DNA of 64,000 nt, taken from positions 682,001 through 746,000 of the forward strand of contig OY969423.1 of the NCBI GenBank assembly GCA_963699225.1, read 5' to 3'. The notes below the pieces were generated by a model. That model was not told the origin of the DNA. It searched no databases and saw nothing but the letters and a program-made list of their open reading frames with translations. Below, piece after piece: positions 53,170 to 63,117 of this stretch (position 1 is its first letter; the number at the start of each line of letters is the position of its first letter). Source of the DNA: VRUE01 sp963699225. Its GTDB lineage: Bacteria; Actinomycetota; Thermoleophilia; Solirubrobacterales; 70-9. The translations under genes were made by a program, and so were the position numbers.

Positions 53170-54822
53170 CTAACGACCTTCGTCGGCAAAGCGCGGCTCC
53201 CGCGCCAGACGGATGCTGCGGACGATCGTTTCCTCGGGACCGGTGGAGGGAGTCGTCGCGATCGTCAATTCGAGTCGGAGCGCGTACCGGCCGAGGAGGA
53301 TCAAGGCCGCCCTGGAGAGTCGGCAGTGAATCCCGAGCTCGCCCGCTTCGGCTGCCTCAGCGCTGCCCGCGCAAACCGGCTTTTTTCCGCTTGTCCCCTT
53401 CGCCGAGGCTCGCAGGGTGACCTTGCCTGCCAGCGGTAGGCGGAGGTGCACGTTGAGGTAGCGACCGGAGCGGTCCTGACCCGCAAACGAGAGAGTCGCG
53501 CCGGGGCTGTCTGCCGGCAACGGCACGGCAAGGGGAGGCGCGGGCTCAACCGGGGGCCCTTCCCCGCTTGAAGGTTCCTCGTCTTCTCCTAGCCATGCGT
53601 CGACTTCAGCCCCGCGCGCAGCGAGGAACGTCTCCGTGTCTTCAGTGGCTCCTCCCACCTGGTCCGGGTGCTCGAGCCGAGGGTCGGCTTCCCACCAAGG
53701 CTCGATGAACGCCGCCGTGCCGGCGGCAAGGGCGGGCAAGCCAAGCCCTCCGATCACGTCGCGCACGCTCTTCAGTTCTTTGCGATATAGCGCCTCACAG
53801 GCCGGGTCGGCCAAGCACTTTTCGAACATCAGGCCGGCCTGTCCGTCGAAGGCGAGACGGCGTTCGAAGGTTTCGTCGGCCCCCCAGGGCAGCATCTGAA
53901 AGACGCCGGCGGGATCGCTGTAGAGGAAGTAGTTGTTCGGCTGGAATTTGCCTGCCTGTCCGGCATAGCCATCCCAGTGGCCAATGTACTTTTCGACCGC
54001 CCAGATTCGGGTCAGCTCGGTGAGGGCCGCAACCGGAGCCACCGCCGCCGACCAACCGTCCCCTTCGGTCGAGTTGACTGCGGCGACGAGGGCTTTCAGG
54101 TCATCCAGGTTGGCTGGATCGCCCTCGTCCACTTCAAAGCCACCTTCTTCCGCCGACAGGAGATCGATGCCCGGTTTTACGTCGGCGCCGGATTCACCCT
54201 CGTAGAGGTGCTGAGGGGGTTCTTCGAACTTGCCAAACCAGCGTTCCAGCGCGACGTCATCCATGTCCTCGATGTTGAGATAGAGCCCGAACGGTTCCCC
54301 GTTGACCCGCACGAAGGCATAGCCAGTTCGCGAGGCCGCGAGGCCGGCGCCGCGATATGCCGTGTAGGCGAGGGTCTCGTGGATCAGGGAGAAGTCCTCA
54401 ACCATGTTGTTGAGCGTCAGCTTCTTCAGCCCGAGATACTTTTTCCCCTTTTCGCCTTTTGCGTTTTCGAAGTTGAACTTGACCTTGAAGGCGGCCTTGC
54501 CGCTCAGCGGCCGGAAAGAGCCTTTTGCGCTGCCCTTGAGCCGGATCCCAACCGAATCGCGGGAAGCGACCAGATGTTCTTCGCCGCCCGGTACGCCGTC
54601 CGTGGTCGAGATCGCGATCCCACCTTCGACGTATTCATCGGGTTCGGCTTCCAATTCAGCTTCCGCGGCTGGCGAAAGCGTCAGATCGATCGCCACGATC
54701 TTGCCGGGGTCATAGAGCCAACCCGCTTCGCCCGGAGCGGGTTCCGCAGCAGCCACCGAGGGCGCATAGGCGAAGGCGGCGAGAAAAGTCAGGCACAAGC
54801 AGATCGCTCGAATCGTCCCCAT
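53170..54822 (-). CDS. Secreted CotH-like protein
   Basis: 550 aa. Signal peptide (~26 residues to SVAAAEPAPG). The CotH-type atypical kinase domain is shown by IRLKGSAKGSFRPLSGKAAF, KLTLNNMVEDFSLIHE, GEPFGLYLNIEDMDDVAL, EKYIGHWDGYAG and NNYFLYSD with MLPWGADETF. An acidic/Pro linker at ~430-455 precedes a C-terminal beta domain with two Cys. Homologues include spore-coat protein kinase CotH and many secreted proteins of unknown role. No cellulosome or spore genes are near. Confidence 0.88.
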   Translation of the reverse strand: MGTIRAICLCLTFLAAFAYAPSVAAAEPAPGEAGWLYDPGKIVAIDLTLSPAAEAELEAEPDEYVEGGIAISTTDGVPGGEEHLVASRDSVGIRLKGSAKGSFRPLSGKAAFKVKFNFENAKGEKGKKYLGLKKLTLNNMVEDFSLIHETLAYTAYRGAGLAASRTGYAFVRVNGEPFGLYLNIEDMDDVALERWFGKFEEPPQHLYEGESGADVKPGIDLLSAEEGGFEVDEGDPANLDDLKALVAAVNSTEGDGWSAAVAPVAALTELTRIWAVEKYIGHWDGYAGQAGKFQPNNYFLYSDPAGVFQMLPWGADETFERRLAFDGQAGLMFEKCLADPACEALYRKELKSVRDVIGGLGLPALAAGTAAFIEPWWEADPRLEHPDQVGGATEDTETFLAARGAEVDAWLGEDEEPSSGEGPPVEPAPPLAVPLPADSPGATLSFAGQDRSGRYLNVHLRLPLAGKVTLRASAKGTSGKKPVCAGSAEAAEAGELGIHCRLSRAALILLGRYALRLELTIATTPSTGPEETIVRSIRLAREPRFADEGR

Positions 54823-54911
54823 GTAAATAGAACGCTAGCGGGAGCCGTTTCTACCGGCAACGCGGCCAATTTCTCCGTCCCTGGCTGGGACCGTGCCTGG
54901 GGCAGGCGGCG

Positions 54912-54924
54912 CGAATCTGATTCG
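54912..54924. promoter_or_regulatory. Palindrome just upstream of the malic enzyme gene
   Basis: cgaatctgattcg is a 13-nt palindrome around a central t, ending 10 nt before the ATG at 54935, in the divergent gap with the CotH-like gene. It is a possible repressor site. Confidence 0.35.
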
Positions 54925-54934
54925 ATAGCTGCCC

Positions 54935-56390
<1,456 letters not shown>

Positions 56391-56392
<2 letters not shown>

Positions 56393-56553
56393 TGCCTCCT
56401 CAGACAACGTTGGCCCGCTTCTGGCGAGCGAAAACCGAGCTGGCCGCGGACGCAGGGAGGCCGAATAGTGGTGACTATTCGGCCGACCGAGGACAAAGGC
56501 CAGCGACGGTTTGCAGCCGCCAGAACGGGATGAACGTTGTCTGAGGAGGCACT
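56391..56553. repeat. Nested inverted-repeat element, ~165 nt group, copy 2 (malic enzyme/epimerase gap)
   Basis: The outer arms 56391-56411 and 56533-56553 are exact complements over 21 nt. The left arm starts inside the malic enzyme TAG; the right holds GAGGAGG (56543-56549), the Shine-Dalgarno site of the next gene. The central hairpin GGCCGAATAGT / ACTATTCGGCC (56459-56469, 56474-56484) has a 4-nt loop. The core 56448-56494 matches 31072-31117. Middle stems ttctggcg/cgccagaa and ctggcc/ggccag also pair. Confidence 0.9.
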
Positions 56554-56559
56554 CACCCT

Positions 56560-57465
56560 GTGAAGGTCCTCGTCACCGGAGCCAGCGGTTTCATCGGGTC
56601 CTCCCTCTGCGACTCGCTGCTGATCCGGGGCGACACGGTCGTCGGCCTCACCCGCGACCCAAGCCGGGCGCGGAGCACCAACCCGAGCGTCACCTGGCAC
56701 CCCTGGGAGCCCACCCTGGAACGGCCGCCGGAGGCCGCCTTCGAGGGTGTCGACGGTGTTATCCACCTACTCGGCGAGAAGATCAACCAGCGCTGGACCG
56801 ACGAGGCCAAAGAGCGGATCATGGAGAGCCGGCGCACCGGCACCCACAACCTGGTCGGCACAATCTCCGCCCTGCAGCACAAGCCGCGGGTGCTGGTCAG
56901 CCAGTCGGCGATCGGCTACTACGGCAACCGCGGTGAGGCGATCGTCGACGAGTCGAGCGAGCCCGGCGAGAGCTTCGATGCCGAGGTCGTGCGCGAGTGG
57001 GAGAAGGCGGCACACGAGGTCGAACCGACCGGCGTGCGCCTGGCGATCATCCGCACCGGCCACGTGCTCGACCCCCGCGGCGGCTTCCTCGGGCCCCAGT
57101 TGACCCCCTTCAAGCTCGGCGTCGGCGGCCCGCTGGCCGGCGGCAGCCAGTACGTCTCCTGGATCCACGTCGAGGACGAGGTCGGCATCCTGCTCTGGGC
57201 GCTGGACAACGACAAAGTCAGCGGCGTGATCAACGCTACGGCGCCAAATCCGGTGACCAACAAGGTTTTCTCGAAGGCGCTGGGCAAAGCGCTTGGCAGG
57301 CCCGCCGTGATTCCGGTGCCGGGGCTGACCGTCGACCTGATGTACGGCAAAGAGTTCGGCCAGGTTCTACGGGGCGGACAACGGGTCATGCCCAGGCGGG
57401 CTCTTGACCTCGGGTACGAGTTTCGGCACCCGCAGGTCGATGAGGCGCTGGAAGATCTGTTCTAG
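56560..57465 (+). CDS. SDR-family nucleoside-sugar-epimerase-like protein (TIGR01777 type)
   Basis: 301 aa. Rossmann VTGASGFIGSSLCDSLLIRG at the N-terminus, GVDGVIHLLGEKINQRWTDE, SAIGYYGNRGEAIVDES with the YxxxN-type region, and the C-terminal DUF1731-like block (VMPRRALDLGYEFRHPQVDE). This is the YfcH/SulA-like group, an NAD(P)-binding protein of uncertain reaction. GTG start at 56560, 10 nt after GAGGAGG, which is buried in the inverted repeat arm. Confidence 0.9.
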   Translation: MKVLVTGASGFIGSSLCDSLLIRGDTVVGLTRDPSRARSTNPSVTWHPWEPTLERPPEAAFEGVDGVIHLLGEKINQRWTDEAKERIMESRRTGTHNLVGTISALQHKPRVLVSQSAIGYYGNRGEAIVDESSEPGESFDAEVVREWEKAAHEVEPTGVRLAIIRTGHVLDPRGGFLGPQLTPFKLGVGGPLAGGSQYVSWIHVEDEVGILLWALDNDKVSGVINATAPNPVTNKVFSKALGKALGRPAVIPVPGLTVDLMYGKEFGQVLRGGQRVMPRRALDLGYEFRHPQVDEALEDLF

Positions 57466-57471
57466 GCACGT

Positions 57472-57573
57472 GAGGAGCCGGTACCCCTCTCCCAGAGACC
57501 GTTGCGCAGCAGATCGTTGGCGAGTTTTGGAAGGGTGGAGCAGAAGCCTCTGGGAGAGGGGTACCGGCTCCTC
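57472..57573. repeat. Inverted-repeat element, ~100 nt group, copy 4
   Basis: The arms 57472-57497 and 57548-57573 are exact complements over 26 nt. The loop, read on the minus strand, ends gctgcgcaacggt, echoing gctgcgcgacggc in the copies near 10 and 12 kb. It fills the gap between convergent genes: the right arm directly abuts the lipoprotein stop codon (57574-57576) and the left arm starts 6 nt after the epimerase stop. A likely bidirectional terminator. Confidence 0.88.
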
Positions 57574-58074
57574 CTATGTCTCGTTCAGTTCTTCGCGGAG
57601 CGACTGACGGAGGGAGCCGGAGTCGGCTTCGGGGATCAGGGTCAGCAGGCGAGACATGGCAGCGCTGCCCGAGGTTGCTGAGATCCAGGGGACCTCGGCG
57701 GTTTCGAGGATCGGGTGGACGAAGCGAGAGGCATCGGGGTCGGGAGCTTCCAGGTAAGCGACGGAGGTCGAGTCCTCTGTTGCTCGCCGAGCGTTGGCGC
57801 CCAGTGTCGCGAGGCTGAGCTTCTTTGCTTCGTGGGGGCTGGGCAGGCAGATCGCTTGGACTCGTAGATCCCCGGCACGGCCGTTGTGCCTTGCAAGCTC
57901 CTGCTTCGCGGCAGCACACAACGGCGCTTCGACGTAAGCGGTGACGACCGCGTCGCTTGACACTCCCCCGCCCCCTCCGCAGCCAGCCGCTCCTATGAGC
58001 AGAACGCCGGCCGCCGCGAGTGAGGCCTTGCGCAAGACGGCGGAGGATCGGGTGCCCCCTCCCAAAACACTCAA
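57574..58074 (-). CDS. Putative lipoprotein of unknown function
   Basis: 166 aa if started at TTG 58074, or 153 aa from TTG 58035. A lipoprotein signal (RKASLAAAGVLLIGAAGC, lipobox AAGC) precedes a Gly run and a ~130-residue alpha/beta domain (SSDAVVTAYVEAPLCAAAKQ, LRVQAICLPSPHEA, STSVAYLEAPDPDASRFV). That layout resembles a fragment of a periplasmic-binding or Leu/Ile/Val receptor fold, too short to be complete (inference). The upstream TTG lies in the loop of the 58.1 kb inverted repeat and has GGGAG 6 nt before it. Confidence 0.75.
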   Translation of the reverse strand: MSVLGGGTRSSAVLRKASLAAAGVLLIGAAGCGGGGGVSSDAVVTAYVEAPLCAAAKQELARHNGRAGDLRVQAICLPSPHEAKKLSLATLGANARRATEDSTSVAYLEAPDPDASRFVHPILETAEVPWISATSGSAAMSRLLTLIPEADSGSLRQSLREELNET

Positions 58075-58119
58075 GAGCGGCTCCCGCCGCTCGTTTTGGG
58101 AGGGGGCACCCGATCCTCC
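58042..58119. repeat. Inverted-repeat element, ~77 nt group, copy 1
   Basis: The arms 58042-58068 and 58093-58119 are exact complements over 27 nt. The 24-nt loop actcaagagcgg / ctcccgccgctc forms a further small stem. Loop and inner arm ends (cccaaaac/gttttggg) are shared with 63118-63193. The outer arm sequence differs from that copy and instead resembles the arms near 9.96 and 12.04 kb (ggtgcccc). It spans the 5' end of the lipoprotein gene. Confidence 0.92.
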
Positions 58120-58158
58120 CTGCCTAGCGAAAGCCGCCCCACCGGCCCCGCCTGCGTG

Positions 58159-59187
58159 TTACCCAAAGAAGACCTCGGCCTCGCTGTAGAGCGACGCCGG
58201 AACCGTCTTCAGCTTGGCCGTCGCCTCACTGAGTTCGACCAGCTCGATGTCCGTGCCCCGCAGCGCTGTCATCTTGCCCCAGTCCCCCGCATCAGCAGCA
58301 TCGATCGCGTGCAGCCCGAACCGTGTAGCCAGCACCCGGTCGAAGGCCGTCGGCGTCCCACCCCGCTGGACGTGCCCGAGCACCGTCGCCCGTGCCTCCT
58401 TGCCGGTGCGCTGCTCGATCTCACCCTCGAGCCAGTGGGCGATGCCGCCGAGGGCGACGTGGCCGAACTGGTCGAGCTTCTCGTTTTTGGTCTCGGGCAT
58501 GCCGCCGACCGGCTGGGCGCCCTCGGCGACGACGAGGATCGGTGCGTAGTGATGCTCGAAGCGGCGGCCGACGAACTCGCAGACGCGGTCGAGGTCGAAG
58601 GGCAGCTCAGGAATCAGGATCACGTTGGCGCCGCCGGCGAGACCGGCGTGGAAGGCGATCCAGCCCGCGTGGCGGCCCATCACCTCGACGATCAGCACCC
58701 GGTGGTGGCTGTCGGCCGTCGTGTGCAGGCGGTCGATCGCCTCCATCGCGATGTTGACCGCGGTATCGAAGCCGAAGGTGTAGTCGGTGGCGCCGAGGTC
58801 GTTGTCGATCGTCTTCGGCACCCCGACGACCGGGACGCCGTGCTCGGAGAAAAGCCGCGAGGCGGCGCCGAGCGTATCCTCGCCGCCAATCGCGATCAGA
58901 CCGTCGACGCCGTCGGCCTCGAGGTTCTCGGCCAGGCGCTCCGGCCCGCCCTCCTCCTTGAACGGATTGGTCCGCGAAGCGCCGAGGATGGTGCCGCCGC
59001 GGGGCAGGATGCCGCGCACCTCGGGCACCCCCAGCGGGCGGCTGTCGGACTCCAGCGGGCCACGCCAGCCGTCGCGGTAGCCGACGAACTCGTGGCCGTG
59101 CTGTTCGACGCCCTTGCGCACGATCGCCCGGATCACCGCGTTGAGGCCCGGACAATCTCCACCGCCGGTGAGCACGCCGATCCGCAT
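58159..59187 (-). CDS. pfkA: 6-phosphofructokinase, probably pyrophosphate-dependent
   Basis: Phosphorylates fructose 6-phosphate. 342 aa from the ATG at 59187 (MRIGVLTGGGDCPGLNAVI); the frame stays open upstream only opposite the methyltransferase gene. GGEDTLGAA has Asp where ATP-PFKs have Gly (position 104 of the E. coli enzyme). VPKTIDNDLGATDYTFGFDT has Lys where they have Gly (position 124). Asp/Lys is the pyrophosphate-user signature. MGRHAGWIAFHAGLA and PELPFDLD complete the active site. A PPi enzyme would be reversible and tie glycolysis to the PPi pool. Confidence 0.93.
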   Translation of the reverse strand: MRIGVLTGGGDCPGLNAVIRAIVRKGVEQHGHEFVGYRDGWRGPLESDSRPLGVPEVRGILPRGGTILGASRTNPFKEEGGPERLAENLEADGVDGLIAIGGEDTLGAASRLFSEHGVPVVGVPKTIDNDLGATDYTFGFDTAVNIAMEAIDRLHTTADSHHRVLIVEVMGRHAGWIAFHAGLAGGANVILIPELPFDLDRVCEFVGRRFEHHYAPILVVAEGAQPVGGMPETKNEKLDQFGHVALGGIAHWLEGEIEQRTGKEARATVLGHVQRGGTPTAFDRVLATRFGLHAIDAADAGDWGKMTALRGTDIELVELSEATAKLKTVPASLYSEAEVFFG

Positions 59188-59265
59188 CGATCTCAGATTA
59201 GCCATGACGGGCCGGGGCCACCCGTTAGGTTCGTTAAGCCAATGGAGCGAGACGGAGGAAAGACG

Positions 59266-60084
59266 ATGAGCGATGCCGTAGACATGCAAGCCCTGCGCCA
59301 GGCGGGACAGAAGACCTGGTCGGAGGGCGACTTCGCGGTGGTCGCTGCGGTCGTGATGATGGCCTCCGAGGAACTGGTCGAAGCACTCGACGTCGTTCCC
59401 GGCGAGCGGGTCCTCGATGTCGCCTGTGGCAGCGGTAACGCGGCGATCGCGGCCGCGAGGCGATCGTGGGGTGGAGTGACCGGGGTCGACTTCGTCCCCG
59501 CCCTGCTCGAGCGGGCCCGCGAACGCGCCGCCGCTGAGCGACTTGACGTCGAGTTCGTCGAGGGCGACGCCGCCGAGCTGCCCTTCGCCGACGGCGAGTT
59601 CAATGTCGTCACCTCCGTCTTCGGTGCAATGTTCGCTCCCGACCAGCAGCAAGCGGCGAGCGAGCTCCTGCGCGTCTGCACGCCGGGCGGGCGCATCGGC
59701 ATGGCCAACTGGGTGCCTGACGGCCCGGTCAGCCAGCTCTTCGGCATCGTCGCCAAACACGTTCCGCCACCGCCGGGCTTCACGCCGCCAGTGCTTTGGG
59801 GGGTCGAAGACCACGTGCGCGAGCTCTTCGGCGACGGCGTCACCGAGCTGCGCTTCGAACGCAAGCCCTCGCGACAGCCTTTCCGCTCGATCGACCACTA
59901 TCTGGAGATCTTCCGCAACTACTTCGGCCCGATCAAGCTCGCCTTCGACCGCGTTGGCCCAGACGGCGAAGCCGCCCTCGAGGCCGATCTGCGCGAGCAG
60001 CTCGGCAAGTGCAACACAGGCGGAGACCGGGCTTTCGTGCTCGAACCCGAGTACCTGCAAGTCCTCGCCACGCGGGCGGGCTAG
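59266..60084 (+). CDS. Class I SAM-dependent methyltransferase (UbiE/Methyltransf_11 type)
   Basis: 272 aa. Motif I VLDVACGSGNAAIAAAR, post-I GVDFVPALLERAR, motif II EGDAAELPFADGEFNVVTSV, motif III LLRVCTPGGRIGMANW. GGAGGAA lies 5 nt upstream of the ATG at 59266; an ATG at 59242 is the alternative. Substrate unknown; the C-terminal third (RSIDHYLEIFRNYFGPIKLA) is typical of small-molecule methyltransferases. Divergent from pfkA. Confidence 0.9.
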   Translation: MSDAVDMQALRQAGQKTWSEGDFAVVAAVVMMASEELVEALDVVPGERVLDVACGSGNAAIAAARRSWGGVTGVDFVPALLERARERAAAERLDVEFVEGDAAELPFADGEFNVVTSVFGAMFAPDQQQAASELLRVCTPGGRIGMANWVPDGPVSQLFGIVAKHVPPPPGFTPPVLWGVEDHVRELFGDGVTELRFERKPSRQPFRSIDHYLEIFRNYFGPIKLAFDRVGPDGEAALEADLREQLGKCNTGGDRAFVLEPEYLQVLATRAG

Positions 60085-60177
60085 CCAAGCAGATCAAGGA
60101 CGCGGGAGGCGTGGCGTGCTCCGCACGCGAGCGCCCGAGGACGCCGATATGCGCCGGCTAGCCCTGCCCGCGGTCGG

Positions 60178-60324
60178 CTAGCTCGGCCGCAGGACGCGAA
60201 TCGAGGCGCCGATGATCAGAATGCCGAAGAAGACTAGGCCGGCAACGCCGCCGCCCTGACCGAGCACGCTGTAGAAGACGGTCGTGGTCGCGAGGGCGAG
60301 AAAAAGTGTGATCACCATTCCCAT
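60178..60324 (-). CDS. Small two-helix membrane peptide downstream of trpA (48 aa)
   Basis: ATG at 60322-60324, TAG at 60178-60180. The product has two hydrophobic helices (MGMVITLFLALATTTVFYSV and AGLVFFGILIIGASI) around a short GQGGG turn, ending with Arg/Pro (RVLRPS). It lies 36 nt after trpA on the same strand. The hydropathy is clean and the frame matches high-GC codon bias. Function unknown. Confidence 0.6.
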   Translation of the reverse strand: MGMVITLFLALATTTVFYSVLGQGGGVAGLVFFGILIIGASIRVLRPS

Positions 60325-60360
60325 GCGGCGCGCATCCTATCCATTTGGGCGGTTGCGGTC

Positions 60361-61227
60361 TCAGTCAGCCAGTGCCGCGAGAGAATCGCGCAGGAAGGTG
60401 CCGACGGCATCCGCAGCGGCATCCGGCCCACTCGCCTCGCCCGCCGCGCGAACGAGCCTGCTGCCGACGATCACCCCGTCAGCGATCTCGCCCACCTGAA
60501 CCACCTGGTCCGGCGTGCCGATGCCGAAGCCAACTGCGACCGGAACGTCTGCATCGGCCTTTGTCGCGACGACCAAATCGCTCAGCTCAGGCGGAAGCTC
60601 ATCGCGCTCGCCGGTGGTGCCCACGGTCGAGACGACGTAGACGAACCCCTGCGCCGCCGCGCAAATCCGCGCCCGCCGCTCAGCTGGCGTCGTCGGCGCC
60701 ACCAGCGGCACCAGCGCCAGGCCCACCGCAGCGAACGCCTCCCGTACCGGCTCCGCTTCCTCCAGCGGCAGGTCAGGCACGATCGCCCCGGCGGCACCAA
60801 CCGCCAGCGCCTGCTCGGCAAACGCCTCGGCGCCGCCATGCGCCAGCACCATGTTGGAGTAGACCATGAAGACCACCGGCACACGCGCCGAAATCCCGCG
60901 GCAGATCTCCAAGGCAGTCTCGAGAGTCGCCCCCCCTGCAAGTGCCTTCGTCCCGGCCGCATGAATCGTCGGCCCATCTGCCAGCGGATCGGAGAAGGGG
61001 ACGCCGAGCTCCACCAGGTCGGCCGATTCGGCGTAAGCATGAGCAACGGCGACCGACGTCTCACGGTCGGGATATCCAGCCATCATGTACGGCATCAGAG
61101 CCGCCCGGCCTTCGTCCTTCGCCCCTTGGAACGCCGCGGCAATTCGCTTGGCTCCTGAGGATGCCGTGAGCTTGGGGTCCAGGGGGTCGTTCGACAGAGC
61201 CTCCCCGCTGTTGCTCTGGCGAGTCAC
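60361..61227 (-). CDS. trpA: Tryptophan synthase alpha subunit
   Basis: Splits indole-3-glycerol phosphate to indole and G3P. 288 aa from GTG at 61227, which overlaps the trpB stop (GTGA). Catalytic Glu and Asp are in ADLVELGVPFSDPLADGPTI; VFMVYSNMVLAHGGAEAF, GAIVPDLPLEEAEP, and the phosphate-binding VAVGFGIGTPDQV are present. About 25 residues precede the conserved RIAAAFQGAKDEGRAALMPYM. Confidence 0.96.
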   Translation of the reverse strand: MTRQSNSGEALSNDPLDPKLTASSGAKRIAAAFQGAKDEGRAALMPYMMAGYPDRETSVAVAHAYAESADLVELGVPFSDPLADGPTIHAAGTKALAGGATLETALEICRGISARVPVVFMVYSNMVLAHGGAEAFAEQALAVGAAGAIVPDLPLEEAEPVREAFAAVGLALVPLVAPTTPAERRARICAAAQGFVYVVSTVGTTGERDELPPELSDLVVATKADADVPVAVGFGIGTPDQVVQVGEIADGVIVGSRLVRAAGEASGPDAAADAVGTFLRDSLAALAD

Positions 61228-62408
61228 TCCCTGACTCCCTGCACCTCGGTCCACGCAAGAACCTCGGCTAGGTCCTTGTCGCCCCTTCCGCTCAGGCAAA
61301 GCACGTCATACCCGTCGTCACCACTGCCGTTCTCGAGGAACCAGGCGATCGCATGCGAGGACTCCAGCGCCGGGATGATCCCCTCCAGCTTGCAGAGCTC
61401 AGCAAAGGCCGCGAGGGCTTGGCTATCGGTGACGGCGAAGTAGCTGGCCCGGCCCGTATCGCGCAGATAGGCGTGCTCGGGGCCGACACCGGGGTAATCG
61501 AGCCCAGCCGAAACCGAGTGCGCCTCCAGGATCTGCCCTTCGGGATCGGCAATCACCGAGGAGAGCGAGCCGTGCAGGACGCCGGTGCTGCCTTTGCCAA
61601 GCGAGGCGCCGTGACGATCGGTGTCCAGGCCCTCCCCCGCCGCCTCGACCCCGATTAGGGCGACCTCGGCATCATTGACAAAGGGGGTGAAGATCCCAAT
61701 CGAGTTGGAGCCGCCGCCAACGCAGGCGATCACCCGGGCCGGTAGCGCGCCCTCGGCGGCAAGCGCTTGCTCGCGAGCCTCCTCGCCGATCACGCACTGC
61801 AGATCCCGTACCAGCGCCGGATAGGGCGCAGGGCCGACGGCCGACCCGATCACGTAGTGGGTGGTCTCAACGTTGGCCACCCAGTCGCGGATCGCGGCAC
61901 TGACCGCCTCCTTCAGCGTCCGCGCCCCCGCCTCGACCGGCACAACCTCAGCACCGAGCAACCCCATCCGCTCGACGTTTGGCCGCTGGCGGCGGATGTC
62001 CTCGGAGCCCATGTAGACGACGCATTCCAGGCCGAACAGGGCGCAGGCGGTGGCGGTGGCGACGCCGTGCTGACCGGCGCCGGTCTCGGCGATCACGCGC
62101 GGCTTGCCCATGCGCTCGGCGAGCAGCGCTTGGCCGATCGCGTTGTTGATCTTGTGGGCGCCAGTGTGGGCAAGGTCCTCGCGCTTGAGATAGACGCGCC
62201 GGCCGGCCTTGGCGGAGAGCCGGTCGGCCAGGTAGAGCGGCGTCGGCCGGCCGATGAAGTCGCGGTGCAGCAGGCGCAGGCGCTCCTTGAAGGCCGGGTC
62301 CTCGCGCGCCTCGGCCCAGGCAGCGCTCAGCTCATCGAGCGCCGCGATCAGGGTCTCGGGCACGTAGCGGCCCCCGTAGGGGCCGAATCTCTCCTCGACG
62401 GCGCTCAT
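61224..62408 (-). CDS. trpB: Tryptophan synthase beta subunit
   Basis: PLP enzyme condensing indole and serine. 394 aa. PLP-Lys in KREDLAHTGAHKINNAIGQA, phosphate loop CVGGGSNSIGIF, and N-terminal FGPYGGRYVPETL of the TrpB1 class. It overlaps trpF and trpA by 4 nt. trpC and trpD/E are not in the window. Confidence 0.97.
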   Translation of the reverse strand: MSAVEERFGPYGGRYVPETLIAALDELSAAWAEAREDPAFKERLRLLHRDFIGRPTPLYLADRLSAKAGRRVYLKREDLAHTGAHKINNAIGQALLAERMGKPRVIAETGAGQHGVATATACALFGLECVVYMGSEDIRRQRPNVERMGLLGAEVVPVEAGARTLKEAVSAAIRDWVANVETTHYVIGSAVGPAPYPALVRDLQCVIGEEAREQALAAEGALPARVIACVGGGSNSIGIFTPFVNDAEVALIGVEAAGEGLDTDRHGASLGKGSTGVLHGSLSSVIADPEGQILEAHSVSAGLDYPGVGPEHAYLRDTGRASYFAVTDSQALAAFAELCKLEGIIPALESSHAIAWFLENGSGDDGYDVLCLSGRGDKDLAEVLAWTEVQGVRE

Positions 62409-63040
62409 GCCGAGGGGACGCTAGCTACACCGGCCGCCTCGAAGAAGGCAGCCATCGCGGCGTGGTCCTTGCGACCGGGCTCGGCCTCCACCCCGCTCGC
62501 CACGTCGACCGCGAACGGGTGCGTGACCGCGATCGCTTCGGCGACGTTGTCGGGCCGCAGCCCGCCGGCGACGATCGCCGGAATCTGGGAGCGATGCCCG
62601 CGCAGCAGTCCCCAGTCAAAGCTTTCCCCGGTGCCGCCCCAGAGCCCCCTGCCGCGCCGGTCGAAGAGGTGGAAGTCGGTCCGGTAGGCCTCCGCCCCGT
62701 GCACCTCGGCGGCGCTGGCGACATGAATCGCCTTGATCACCTTCACCCCGGTCCGCCGCGCCACCTCAGCGCAGAACTGCGGCCCCTCAGCTCCGTTCAA
62801 CTGCACCATCGTCAACCCAGCCCCCTCAACGGCCTTCGCCACTTCCTCCAACTCCGGATTGACGAACACGCCCACAACCTCGCACTTACGCCGAAACGCA
62901 GCACAGATCGCCGCCGCTTCATCAGCCGGACAGGCCCGAGGACTCTTGTCGTAATGGATCAGCCCAATGGCCCAAGCCCCCAGCAACACGGCCTCAGCGG
63001 CATCATCCAAGTTGGTTATCCCGCAAATCTTCACGCGCAT
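62405..63040 (-). CDS. trpF: Phosphoribosylanthranilate isomerase
   Basis: Third step of tryptophan synthesis. 211 aa from the ATG at 63040 (MRVKICGITNLDDA, with the catalytic Cys). VVGVFVNPELEEVA, VQLNGAEGPQF, and IVAGGLRPDNVAEAI with DVASGVEAEPGRKDHA are all present. A longer open frame to 63073 has no conserved residues. It heads the trpF-trpB-trpA-small ORF run. Confidence 0.96.
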   Translation of the reverse strand: MRVKICGITNLDDAAEAVLLGAWAIGLIHYDKSPRACPADEAAAICAAFRRKCEVVGVFVNPELEEVAKAVEGAGLTMVQLNGAEGPQFCAEVARRTGVKVIKAIHVASAAEVHGAEAYRTDFHLFDRRGRGLWGGTGESFDWGLLRGHRSQIPAIVAGGLRPDNVAEAIAVTHPFAVDVASGVEAEPGRKDHAAMAAFFEAAGVASVPSA

Positions 63041-63117
63041 ACGCCCAGGGTACGGGAGCAGCCCCAGCGGCATCTCTCGGACCTAGATGTCGGCGAGGAC
63101 ATCGCGCACGAGTCAGG

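Noticed and set aside
58096..59265. Long plus-strand extension upstream of the methyltransferase
   Set aside because: It is antisense to pfkA; conserved methyltransferase sequence and a Shine-Dalgarno site begin at 59266.
59188..60060. Minus-strand extension upstream of pfkA making a 633-codon frame
   Set aside because: It is antisense to the methyltransferase; PFK homology begins exactly at the ATG at 59187.
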